Assembly: GCA_943737045.1 (NCBI GenBank)
Contig: CALSFV010000208.1
Span: forward strand, 1,860,001-1,924,000
Length of the DNA stretch: 64,000 nt
DNA from: Parapristionchus giblindavisi
Lineage: Eukaryota > Nematoda > Chromadorea > Rhabditida > Diplogasteridae
Direction: 5' to 3'
Shown here: positions 36,946 to 48,898 of the stretch, in pieces
Layout: each line of letters begins with the position of its first letter
Numbering within the stretch: position 1 is the first letter of the stretch
Notes under the pieces: model-generated
The model's database searches: none
Told to the model about the DNA's origin: nothing
Seen by the model: the letters and a program-made list of their open reading frames with translations, nothing else
Program-made: the position numbers and the translations under genes

Positions 36946-39579
36946 TTACTGTTGAATGGCGAGTTGGGGAAGAGGAGCTTCAACAGTGAGAACGCCATCC
37001 GTGGACAGAGTTGAACTGATCTGTTCAGGGTTGGTTCCACGAGGAAGAAGGAACTCCTGGAATGATGATTATATTGGAATCTTGAGAAAAGTTGGAAAAA
37101 ATGCTGTATCGCACAAATTGATTGGATTGTTCCCAATGTCTGGTGAACTTGATCAAACTTTCAAATAAAGAAATAACTGTCTACTTATTTACTACGAGAA
37201 AGAGAACTTGAAGGGAAATGATAGACAATGACTACTCAAAGGTGATTGGGAGTCAATCAACCGTTAATGAACGTAAGTGAAAGGTTTGCGGCCCTAATGC
37301 TTACTCGTACTCCTAACCATACACTATTTACGCTACGTTTATACAATATTATACCTGATTGTACTCGCGGAAAATGGTGCGTTGAGGAGTCTTTTCCTCG
37401 TGTTTAGCATGCACCAAAAGACGGTTATCGATCGTCTTTACAGTAACCTCCTCAGGACGGTATTGGGCAACATCGAAACTAGAACAATGTAAATAACACT
37501 TATAAATCACTGGATCTTTTGTTTTTTTTTTCTTTCTCTGGTCTTTTCTCATTTTTGAAATAATTTGGAATTCAATTTACCCATGAGAGGATGTTCATTT
37601 CGTTGAGCTAGCAAAGAACATGAGGAACATGTGAATAAACTAACCGAAGACGAAGAGTTTTTCCATCCGATTCGTCCTTGATTAGAGGACTCTTGAGGTT
37701 GTCAAGATAAGGATCATAAGTAGGACGAGTAGCCATGAGACTGTTACCGTTCGTCTTCCCTACACAACAACACAATCATCATCATATATTACTATTTAGT
37801 CTTCATTTTTCTCATATGAACCTCTAAGCTATCTTCACTCTCTCACTTTTTCCTATAACAGCAGCAATTCACATTAATGTGTACTAGAGAGAGGAATAGC
37901 AGAGTAAACGAAAAGCTGTCAAACTAACGTAAACGTCTTTCCTCGTACACATAAATTGCGACAAAAAGGTGTGTTAAGGATTCCGCAATAATATTAATAT
38001 CGGCATTTGCAAACGAATTAAAGGAAATACGCCACGCGAATAAGATGGAAAAGAAGACAAAAAAGGGCTAGAAGAAAGACGACCTAAGCCTTTCCGTTTA
38101 GTCCTTCTCACAAGGGATCTCTCCATTACTCATTCTCAAAACCACATCGGAATGGAAGTCGGGAGGGGGAGGGGAGATAGAGCAATGACAAAACAAGGCG
38201 TAAAAGTGAGGGTGGGGCAGATCATCATAACAAATGGCATTGAGAAGGGTTTGATACCCAAATAGAAGATGGATAGGCTGATAAGTGCTATGAGCCTAAA
38301 GCGTCTAGGAATAAGCACATCGGTGTATATTATATATTATAAATATTATCAAATCAGTGAATGCATTATCTATACTCTTCGTGACAAATTGAATTAACCT
38401 TATTGATATTAGAGTGACTATAAAGGAAACCATGTTTAATGCCCGAACGATTCTCCCATTTATATTGTCCGAACGCATATCGGGCTTTCAAAGGGGAAAA
38501 ATGAGAATAGAGGATGTCTTACCATAGAAGGGATCAGTAGAAGGAGCGTCAAAGCGACGATCGTTGAAGGGAGCGTTGGAGATAGGAGGAGGAGCGCCCC
38601 CACGAGATGGAGTATAACCTGAGAATATACGAGTATTTAAAGAGGTTGAAGGAGGTGTCGATGACACAAATGGTGTCCCATGAGAGGAGAAAAGTAATAA
38701 TATGGATAGATTGAAAAAGGAAAGGAACGAATTTTCCAATACTTCTGGAACACTCTCAGAAGTGGATGTGGAATGTAAGTAGTTGAAGACACGAGAAAGA
38801 ATAGGAAAGATGGAGAGAAAAGTCCGATTGAGAAAACGGAAGGACACTCAATTCATGCGAAGACTCAAGAGAAGAAGATGATGAAGAGAAAAGACGAAGA
38901 ATGAAGAACTTTGCGGCTTATTAATGGAGTCTTTTCATGAACAAGAAGAAGTTTGCCTAGTTAGAAGTAAAATGGAATAAGGAGTGTCTTTTCTCGACAT
39001 ATTTCCATTCCCTTCTTTCTCGTCAAGTGAAAGGCTTCTATGCAGACTCAAGAAGGAAGAGGAACACGACGAAAAACACTATTAGAGATAAACGACTAGG
39101 AGATAATTTCGCCTTTTCCACGATATTACAGATCCAGATTTCATTCGAATCGGCCATAGCCACAAAATAGATATAGAGAAATGTCTGAGGGAACTTCGAC
39201 TGGATACTATTGCACGGGCTAGCGATAATATGGTAGGAATAGTCTGGTTTTTAGCGTAGGATATTCTGTGGAAATTAAGATATCATCATTACTACGGCAT
39301 TTCAGGAGTATTAGGAATCTTAGGAATAATAGTACATATATTAATAAAGGATTCTTAAGACAGTACCTTCGAATTCAGAACGAAGTCTTTTCATTTCGTC
39401 CTCAACACGTCTCATCTCCGACTCGAAACGATCACGCATATTGCCGAATTCATTGTCTATAAGTAGGAGTTAAGGTAATCAATCGATTATCATCAAAAAG
39501 AGGGCGGAGTCTTACCAATGACGGAGTAGTTTCCACGTGATACGTCGATGTTTCTCTCCGGTCCGTTATGGAACGACAT
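36946..39579 (-). CDS. hsp-25: Small heat shock protein (alpha-crystallin domain), hsp-25 type
   Basis: Six exons: 39516-39579, 39367-39456, 38523-38618, 37645-37759, 37355-37478, 36946-37056, in phase, 199 residues. The N-terminus (MSFHNGPERNIDVSRGNYSV) is followed by a charged helix (RFESEMRRVEDEMKRLRSEF) and a Gly/Pro linker. The alpha-crystallin domain spans about 105-190: DGKTLRLRFDVAQYRPEEV, VKTIDNRLLVHAKHEEK, FREYNQEFLLPRGTNPEQ, LSTDGVLTVEAPLP. The last is the conserved A-x-x-x-n-G-v-L-like strand; an LxI-type tail motif appears as LAI near the end (QLAIQQ). sHSPs form oligomers that hold unfolded client proteins; the hsp-25 type is linked to muscle and junctional structures in C. elegans (family knowledge). 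The ATG directly follows an acceptor (CTGCAG), as in trans-spliced mRNAs. The assignment to hsp-25 rather than another sHSP rests on remembered similarity. Confidence 0.85.
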
Positions 39580-42500
39580 CTGCAGAGAAATGATTGATTG
39601 GTGGGGAGGAAAATGGAGACGGATGGGATGATACCGGATGGAATGGAATGGATAATCAGTTGGGACAATGATGAAGAAGAGAGAATGGTAATAGAGGAAG
39701 GGGATGAGTATTCAGTGATGAAAGAAGAAAGAGTTTCGTTTTGAGTAGAAGAATGAGAGATTGGACATGGAACGCCCTTGAATTGGGGAAGATTCAATCG
39801 AAGAAGGTGAAAGGTAAGAAGAGACACAGACACAGAGAGGAGGAGGCACAAGGAGACAAAAGAGGTCGATGATGGTCACTATAATAGGATTCATATAGGA
39901 AGGAGTGTTAGAGTTGGAGGAAAGGAAAGAAAGAGTGAATTATGGACGACTTTGTTTGCATCCGAATGGCCACTACAACAATGAGAGAGAAGGTAGGAGA
40001 ATAGTAACAGGAGAGGGATAGAGACAGAGAGAAAGGAGAGATTCAGTGAGAAGGATCATAGTATGTTTGAGGGGATCACGAATATACGAGATATATATTG
40101 AAAGAGAAATGAATTATCCCGTACAGATCAATCTCTTTCTCTCTCTATCGTTCTATACCGATATCTTCATCTTTCAGTCTCCCTCTTCCTCTCTCCATCT
40201 CTTCGTCTCCTTTTCCTCTCTCGATTATTCTAGAAAAGAGGGCAACGAGATTGAAAGTGAAGGAAGATGATGAAGAGGGGAAGAGAAAGTTGGCAGAATG
40301 AGCAAGAATATGGGGGATCGGAAAGACAAATATATGTTAGAGTAGAGAATAAGCTGATGAATTCGAGAAGACGAAGAAGAAAGAGGTGATGAGGAAGAAA
40401 GAAAGGAACGAGAAACTATAATGTGTTACTCTACCGATTACTACAGCAAACCCATCAATTAGTCGTGAATCACACGATATGGGAGAAGAAAAGAAGCAGA
40501 CGACAAAAGAAGAATATGAGATGACGAAATAGAAAACATCTGATCGGAATGTGCATGAATGACTATATCACCACTCTATTCACTCTATTCTATTGTTATC
40601 AAATATGAATGAATCGATTGACAACAAAAGAGGGGAGAAATAGTCATGGAAAACGGATGAAATGAAATAGAGAAGGCCAAGATGAAGAAGAAGGAGAAGG
40701 AGGAGGAGTATTGAAGAAAGACTGAAGTGATCAGAGGGAGTGATAGACAGAGAACGACGAGATAGAATAGAATATAGAAGAGAGTTCGAGACACAGGGGC
40801 GCCTGTTCTCTTCTTCCCCCCTCAAATAATCGTCTACCTCTCTCTCTCCTACCCACAACAGACAAACAACGAAGTTGAGGTATTAACCAGACAATTCCAG
40901 AATGTTCATATTTCTCTATCACTCATCCCACTACATTTATATTGTCGTCTAATTACGGAAACGGAAATATCGTCTATGATGAAAGAGAACGCCGCTTTTT
41001 GTATCACTCTAGTGATTAGAAGAATGACTCATGAAGAAGAAAGAAGAAGAGGAATGGACAAATTATAAGTTGTACTAGTCGACAAAGACACAGAATAATC
41101 CGCCGCTGGTATTTCGTCAACTGATTGCGAAAGATTCTGACTATCATATTGCTTCGTTTCTTTCTTTTCAATGCGGATTAAATATCGAGGATCACATTAG
41201 CGATAAGAATGTACCGATTGTGATAATAGCGATAGATTCTATGTAGGATGAAGGTGTATGATGTGTATAGAGAAGAAAGGATATTGAATGAATAGAAAAT
41301 GACTGGGGATGCATAAGAGAATGAATGCGTAGGAGTGCATCGAGATTACAACAAAACGAAGAGGAGAGAAGAAGAAACAGATGAAGAAGATCTCCCATCT
41401 ATCTTTCTCCCCTATCTCTCCTTATCCCTCCCTTTCCTTCTACCTCTCTCCTCCTTCCTCTACTCCTCTAACCCTACGATCCAAAAATCCCGACTATCTC
41501 TAATTCTCTTCCTCTAGGACAGAGTCACACATGATGCATCCCCTCTTCGCTTTATCTTCATCTACTTTCACTCATTTTTTGTGAACTTTTCAGCTGACGA
41601 AAGGGAAAGATTGTCAGTTGGGGACAAAGGGAATAATGGTAGAGGTTAAAGAGGATGGAAATGATAAGAAGAAAGGGATATATCGATGGATGATGGATTG
41701 ATGAAAGTGAAATGAAGTCTTCCATTAAAGTGGAATAGCATCCTTGTTATTCCCCTTTATTCTTCTTTATGATGCAAATGAAAAGGAAGAGCAACATTAA
41801 GTGGAATACCGATTGTGATCTTTTATGAGTATTACAGTTCAATTACGATTGACGAAATGGAATAAATTGTTGTATGGATAGAAAATGTAATTGTACTATT
41901 CAACAGCCTTTGCGATGATTACATTTTGAGTCTTATTGTATGGGCTATATGATCGTTTCCGTAGATGGAAATAGAGACATCATATCAATCATTCATATGT
42001 GCGATGTGTCTATGGCCGTTCTTTCTATTGTAAAGCCGTTCGTTCTCTTTATTCCTCCCATAAATGACCTCCTCACACTTTCTTTCTTAAACTGTCTCCA
42101 TGTTCATTCTCACTATCATTCTTCGTTCTCTATACGATGATGATTCAACCTCAGTCTTCTTCTTCTTCTTCTCATACATTCACACCTAAACAATATGGAT
42201 GTTTTGAGATGATGAAGGTAGACGACGAAGGATGATCGAAGAAAGTAGAGAGAGAGGAGATATGTTTAGACCGTCCCCCTTTCTGACGTGTCCTTCTCTC
42301 CTCCCTCTTCCTCCATTCCTTCCTCTGATGCTTCAGTCTCTTCCTTCTACAGTTACATCGAACACTCTTCCTCTTCTCCTTCTTCTTCCCATTTGCCCTT
42401 TCCATTCTCCTTCCTCTCCAGTCATCTTCCACTTCTACTTCCATCCACCACCACGATTATTCTATTCTGGGATTGGTTAAATGTGTAGTGTATATCATGG

Positions 42501-43485
42501 AGCTTCTACATCATTTGTCGATCCCTGGACAGAATATCGTGATCGCCTTCCAATAGACTGTAGTGAACTCCCCTTATCGGAGACAATATGATTGAACTTT
42601 TGTTGTTAAAACATATCGTTCATTGTACTGATCTGTCATTCTAATGAAAGGGCCTCTTCTCTCGGGATCCTCTTCACTTATTTCCTCTTGAAGTGAAGAA
42701 GGAGGAAAACCATCTTGAATTGATTGCTGACCTTCTCTCTCTATCTTTCCATACTAACATGTTCCGCCCGTCTTTTTTGCCGCCCTAAGGTCGTTATAGG
42801 AGGGCGCAGTTTCGGCAGATCAGGTAAAAGATTAAGTGCGGAGAGAGAGAGGAGGGAGTAGAGATGAAATATCACTTGAAATGGGATGCGGTGCCACTGA
42901 CAAAAAGAGTTGGTCATTACTCTGGTTCAGGGGAAGAGAGATACTTTAGACGATAGATAGAGTCTCTATCACAGGGGGATCACTTTGATCCAATTAAGAT
43001 CTCACATAGGCATTATTCTCTTGTTCATCTCTATTACATTATGGTCATAAACTGTCCTCCTCTACTAGTTCTTGACTATTCCTCCTCATTTCCCTTCTAT
43101 CGAATGATTCTTGCCAATCTTCCTCTAATAGTCATAATTGCCGTGTATCTTGTAAATATATATGGAATGTGTCACCTTTCGCTTTTGCTATTCCTCCTCC
43201 ACCACACCTCCTCCTTCTTTTTTCTCTCTTATACCGGTGTCTTCCCTCTGCCCTTGTCTCTCAGTGGCCCACCACCTACTCCCCTTCTATATCCTCGCCA
43301 CCTCTCTTCTTCTCTTCCCTCTACTCCTCCTCTCCTCCTCCTCTCCTCCTCCCCTCCTCCTCCTCTCCACCTCCCTCCTCCTCCTCCCTCCTCCTCTCTC
43401 TCCCTATCTCTCCTCTCTCTTACCAGTTCGAGGAAGGAATCACGAAAGGAAGTGGAAGGAGTCTCCCCCTCCTTCCTTCATCATA
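39580..43485. other. Large intergenic region, no gene seen
   Basis: Purine-rich (39600-41400) then pyrimidine-rich (41400-43450, with near-pure CCT/TCC runs at 43310-43420). Frames are low-complexity. It probably holds the promoters of the two divergent genes that flank it. Confidence 0.55.
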
Positions 43486-45740
43486 ATGAATCCATCACAT
43501 CTACTCGCTCTCCTTATCATCACTTTATCATTGCCACAATGTCAGTTCAGTTCCCCTTTCTCTTTCTTTTCGCGTGAAAACGGTAGTATATCTTACTATG
43601 GTAGACTAAACAAACTATACGGAATATACCGTGATAGCAACCGAGATTTGGACTTTGAATAATCAAAAATTACGGTATACTTGATGATCAAGAACACTAT
43701 TGGCAGAAATCTACACTATTTTTTTTCTGTTTTTACTCAAGTGGATTATATTCATAAGTGAATGTTGCATATTTGAATTTTCATTTCAGTGGATACGCAA
43801 TTCATCTACAAAAGGTTTACAAAGGAGACATGCTCATCTAATCCTTGCCTGAATGGTGGAGTGTGTACTCCAGGGAAGTTAACCTGTGAATGCGCCGTTG
43901 GATGGATGGGACGATATTGTCATCGTTCGTTTCCATCATATTATCCTTGAACCGTCCGGTCTTTCTCCTCTTCGAACACTGATCCTCTTTGTTTTTCTTT
44001 GATTCAAGGCAAATGTCGTAACATCTACAAGAGTTGTGATCGATGGGCGATGGAGGACAAATGTGAGAGCGTTCGAACACAAACCAACTTCTTTGACGTC
44101 AATTGTGCACTCGCATGTAAAATGTGCACTCAAGATCCGGCAATGGGTCAGTTTCAGCATTATTTGTGAATAATTTTAAATATTCATTACATTGTGCTTT
44201 CGAGAATGCCTTTTCTATCATACTTCAATCTTGAATCTTTAACGGTGCAGACATAGGCATCAAGGTATTAGAGAACAAACGTTTTATAGTGATACTAGTC
44301 ATATTTAGTGATCCAATTATCCATAGTGTTCCCCTGTTCCCCATTATGAATCAATAGCAAGGGCATTTTCTCTTTACTTTCCCCCTCTGCTCTAATTTGT
44401 GCCCTTCGAGTATGAAAGTTCGGCACATCCTGCCCTTTGCTCGGTCTCTTCCTGTTTCCTTCTCCAGCGCTTGCATGGTTCTCAAGTGTTTCGCCTCTCT
44501 CTTTCGAACCATGCACGTACAAGGGAAAAAAGAGGGAAGATGAATGAATGAATGTATGGGAGAGTAGCTTCTAGTCTGGATTCCACATGCCATACAACTT
44601 ACGAGGCGTAAAAGAGAGTGAGAGAGATGAATAATGAGCTGTGGTTAAGATCTACCTCCCATTCCTCTTCCACCGGCTCTCGAGCCTCTTCAACTATTCC
44701 TTGGCAAGTGGTACTCACAAGCAGCCAAAGGATACAGGTAGTGTGTATATACTATATTCATTCAATTGAGAGAGGAAGCTAAAGAACTATGGAATGAATT
44801 GAATACAAGGACGAGTAATACCAATGATTAGAGTGAATGATCAAGTAGCACAACAACAATACAAGAATGAAGAAGAACTACTTGTTCATGGGAACTGCCA
44901 TTCCAATATCGAGATCATTCGAACTGATATAAACCATCTCTAATAGATCGTCATAACAGGTACCCCACCGATCTTTACGCCGGAGAGTATGAGGAAATCC
45001 TCGAAATATCTCCAGCCGAAGTACCAATGTTTGGACCTCCTTCACTGAATCTTACGTATGATATTGTACAATACAATTTCCAAGTTTTTTACTGAATAAT
45101 TTAAATAATATATTTGCAGTAGCACCTCCTGGTTCGGCGATGATACACGAGTTATGCACGGATTCATTACGCTTCGTCCCAATACTTTTCCTCCTGATGT
45201 CGCTATTTTATCCACTAGCAATGAAGGTAGTGAATGACTCTGATAACCATATACATTTTAAGATGGAGAAATGTCAATGTTAAAAGTAGTCGTACTGCTT
45301 AGAAGCATAGAATTCATTGATCATTGATCTTTACATATCATAAAGGTGAAAGCGTAATGTTTCAGGGTTAAACATGATTGAACTCGGTCAACTCAAGCAT
45401 CATGTCCTCACACTCAACATTTCCTACATGCAAGTGCATCCATCAATCGATAATAACGTCCTACCAGTTGGCGTAAGTCACGCAACTTTTACTATTACTA
45501 TTTCGTTTTACAACGATCTCTTATCTTGTCTACTACTACTTCTTCTTCTATATCTGCATATCTCATCTATGCAATGTATCATTCGTTATGTCATATCGTC
45601 TATTACAATCTATACAGGCAACTCGTCGTTTCCGTAGAGTTGGTCCTCTACTCGAAATGACCGTAGCCAAGCTCTTCCCGTCCAATCGTGTCTCGCAATT
45701 CAAAAAGATGTTCAAGAAGATTGGAGATTTCAACTTTTAA
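43486..45740 (+). CDS. Secreted EGF + ShK + nitrobindin-like (THAP4/DUF1794) protein
   Basis: Eight exons: 43486-43582, 43790-43924, 44009-44146, 44650-44737, 44960-45055, 45120-45226, 45366-45472, 45618-45740, in phase, 296 residues. Signal peptide about 1-19 ([19 protein letters not shown]). EGF-like domain about 46-77 with six Cys ([24 protein letters not shown]). ShK domain about 79-117 with six Cys ([21 protein letters not shown]). After a short Pro-rich linker comes a nitrobindin-like beta-barrel, about 130-296: [78 protein letters not shown]. Nitrobindin/THAP4 barrels bind ferric heme through a distal-side His; whether it is kept here cannot be settled by eye. The ATG is preceded by CATCATA, so trans-splicing is less certain here. 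Convergent with the dioxygenase gene. Confidence 0.85.
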
Positions 45741-46365
45741 TTTAATCATTCGGCTTAATTAAGTATTTGTGTACGTGTCATAATCATCTCCAGTGAAATT
45801 ACTCTTTCAACTTTTCCCTCCTATTTCTTTTTTTCTTCTCCTTAATCACTTCATCCCCTTTGTACTCTTTTCGCGTTATGTTACCTCCAATGAGAGGGGC
45901 CAAACTGGCTTTACGGTTCTGCCTTTTGCCTCTTCTATCCAAGTCATTTCATTCCGCTTCTTACCCCCTTTCATATGGCAAATAGATGAGAGACAAGTGA
46001 TAGTTCGCTTTATTATACTGCCGGTCTATACCTAACCCCCCTAACATTCATCCGCATTGTAAGCATTAGTGGCATTGTCGACAGAAACGACACGAGAGAT
46101 TTCATTGTTGCTCAGTTATTATTATCTCACTTTGGACTAGTGATGAATAAAGTAATAAGAAATCAGTTATGAATCACAAGTAAATCATGAAAATCGTTCT
46201 CGATATGCGGCAAGTCATCGATAGCAAAAGATATGCATTACTTTATCTGAATACAGGCCATGTGAATATACCAGCTATTACACCCATAGTGAGCTAAGAA
46301 TAATATTGGATTATTCATGGATTATCTAGGTGGAATGTCTATGAAGAGATGGAATGGATGATTAC

Positions 46366-47744
46366 TTATTGCGACTTGATTGTCTTCATATACTCTTTTC
46401 TCTCAGTTAGATTCTCCGTGCGCTCTTCCGTTCTATTGTGAGCCTCCCAGCATGGTGCGTCCTTGAAGAAACGCATAGCCACTACCGAATCCTGTAAGAG
46501 AAGATTGAATGAATGAATGAATGAATGGGTGTAAGAAGAAGATACGATACAAAGGAGGAGTGGAATGGCATGATTTGCACTCTAGTCTCTATACTGTATC
46601 GAGATGGCATTAGCTATGATAAGATTGATTGACTGTGACCTTCTCATCTGTAGTGAATCGATGATAGATACCAGCAGGAAGAATAAGAAGATCACCTTGG
46701 GCAACGGGAATACGGATCCAGCGATCCTTAAATTAAATGAATTGCTAGAAATGTTACTGCAGTTACAGTACCGAAAAGAGAAATGGTAAATATTAAAGGG
46801 AGTGTAACCTCACTCAATGGTCTCTTCGACGCGCAATGCTCTCTCGTTGTTAGAGAACAGAAAAATAGTGTGCGCAATGAAAAGACCATTGAGTAAGGTA
46901 ACGCTCCCTTTAAAGAAATTACAACCATTATAAAAAAAAACTATGGATAGTATTTAACGACTCATCGTCGTGCACTTATCTAAGGTATTCAATATTTTAT
47001 ATTATATTTTTAAAATTAGATATCAATACAACGGATATTTTCAGTGTCTCATCGTTCATAATACCAGCTTGAAACTTATTTCGGTATTAGAAACGCAACC
47101 CAGATCATGCTCTCTCTCTATTAGAAAATGCAATTTTGCAGAGACACGTCATCGTGCATAAGAGTACGCTACTACTGATTTTTAAACTTTAGTCTTTAAT
47201 TTTTGATCTTTGATCGTTGATCTTACCAACCTCCCGCTTCCAGATCAATACTACGATTCATACTACGATACATACTACGATTACGTTCACTTGATAATAA
47301 TAATAATGTGGTGTTAATTTCTTGTAAATGGAATTGGAAATTGTAAAAAGGGTGTTAATTTTGCCCACTTGTAAATAGCATTGTAAAAAGCAAATATATC
47401 GGTTCTCTGACTAGATAGAGACTTGAAACTTGGTTTTTAGGTTAGAAACCACGAAAAAAGCTTATAAACGAAGTTTCAAGTCTCTAGCTCTACTAAGAAC
47501 GGAGATATTTGCTTTTTACAAGAATTTTCAGGAAAAACTCGAACATTCTTGTAAAAACCAAATATCTCCGCTCTTTGTGGAGCTAGAGACTTGAAACTTC
47601 GTTTATAAGCTTTTTTCGTGGTTTCTAACCTAAAAACCAAGTTTCAAGTCTGTATCTAGTCAGAGAATGCTATTTACAAGTGGGCAAAATTAACACCCTT
47701 TTTACAATTTCCAATTCCATTTACAAGAAATTAACACCACATAA

Positions 47745-47826
<82 letters not shown>

Positions 47827-48313
47827 TCTTTGTTTCTGATATCAAAGTATCCGGAACCTTCCATGATGAAACGAACTTCGGGATCAGTATGAAGGTGTTC
47901 CTCGAAGAAAATCGACAACTAAATCACAAATTTGATTACGAAATTACTTGTGCATTTACCGAAGTCATGTAAATGTAAAGGGCTACCTTCTTTTCGAAGT
48001 CAGCCATGGTATTGGGATTTATTCTAACGATATCTCTATTCTTCATTCCAATCTCTGCTGAGAACTTCTCCACTGTCGACTCCCAGTCTCCGTTCATGTC
48101 TACCTGAAACAATCCGTATACCTTTACAACTTTAACTATTTCAATCAATATTATTGAAGCCAATTGATTAATTACTTTGTAAGGAAGGCATCCTGCAGCG
48201 ATCAATTCACTCGCATCAACCGTTTCATCATTGATTTTTAACGGTGTCTTCTGCCCCTCTGTGGGTGTGACTTCTTTCATGAAGTATGCAGTCGTTGTTG
48301 TACACTTTTCCAT
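46366..48313 (-). CDS. ADI1: Acireductone dioxygenase (methionine salvage)
   Basis: Five exons: 48176-48313, 47987-48103, 47826-47918, 46640-46726, 46366-46491, in phase, 186 residues (family about 180). Cupin metal ligands are all present: [12 protein letters not shown] gives H93, H95 and E99, and PAGIYHRFT gives H138. Other family blocks are [26 protein letters not shown] and WEAHNR. It oxidises the acireductone of the methionine salvage pathway with Fe2+ or Ni2+ to the keto acid of methionine plus formate; cytosolic. Intron 3 is about 1.1 kb because it absorbed a 433-bp palindromic element, a family-2 MITE, an old repeat and an (ATT)n tract that starts exactly at the 5' splice site. Downstream stop faces the nitrobindin-like gene, with about 625 bp between. 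Confidence 0.95.
46793..46913. mobile_element. Palindromic MITE family 2 in dioxygenase intron 3
   Basis: TTAAAGGGAGTGTAACC to GGTAACGCTCCCTTTAA, about 95% like the copy at 10823-10943 by eye. Confidence 0.85.
46945..47165 (-). repeat. Diverged dispersed repeat, inverted copy of 13640-13845
   Basis: Minus strand repeats GAGAGAGAGCATGATCTGGG and GACGATGAGTCGTTAAA in the same order as the other copy. Confidence 0.7.
47308..47740. mobile_element. 433-bp palindromic element with GTGGTGTTAA ends
   Basis: Ends GTGGTGTTAATTTCTTGTAA and the inverse; blocks such as AAACCACGAAAAAAGC and GACTTGAAACTT also occur in both arms. The arms pair over about 190 bp each. It sits inside a TAA/ATT microsatellite (TAATAAT on the left, ATAATATT on the right), a likely target preference. 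No coding capacity. The element at 63818-64000 appears to be a relative. Confidence 0.85.
47745..47823. repeat. (ATT)n microsatellite abutting a splice donor
   Basis: About 79 bp. On the minus strand the donor GTAATAATAAT is itself the start of the array, directly after the GAG codon of dioxygenase exon 3. Confidence 0.95.
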
Positions 48314-48898
48314 CTTAACTTATCTCTCTTTATAATAGTTTACGGTGATGAATTGTATTGTATGATAGGTAAAGAAGGTCTAAACCTGGCCGATTTAACA
48401 AATTAACAAATGAAGAGATTTGATACTTTATCATCATGATATGCACACAATGGAACAACGGGAATTAACTAGAGTTGGCTATTATGATGGTAGCATAGCT
48501 GAGATTGCAAATGACAATGGAATAGCTACGATGGTACGAGATTGATGAAGAATTATGACTGATTCTAAGAATAGATGAGATTCTACTATGGTACACTAGG
48601 CAGTATTGGGAGAACTAATGCGCATTCATCGCGCAAAATATTTACTGCAGTCGCAAGTTGACGATATTCTGGTCATCACACGCTGTATGTTTAAGAATTA
48701 ACAAAAGTGAAAACGAATCCTCACCATAGCGAAAAATCAGACCTGCGCGACAACATATTAGCTAAGCTATGGCAAATAATGGAATGGTTCATATTATATA
48801 TGCATCTATTGACTACTTACAGATACTTATTTCAAAATAAATATAATCTCAAATGTACAGCATAAATATAATATACATACAATTGTGCCTAGATCGAC

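Noticed and set aside
44251..44264. Micro-exon in the EGF-ShK-nitrobindin gene
   Set aside because: A small acceptor-donor pair exists, but direct joining of 44146 to 44650 is in phase and gives a continuous linker.
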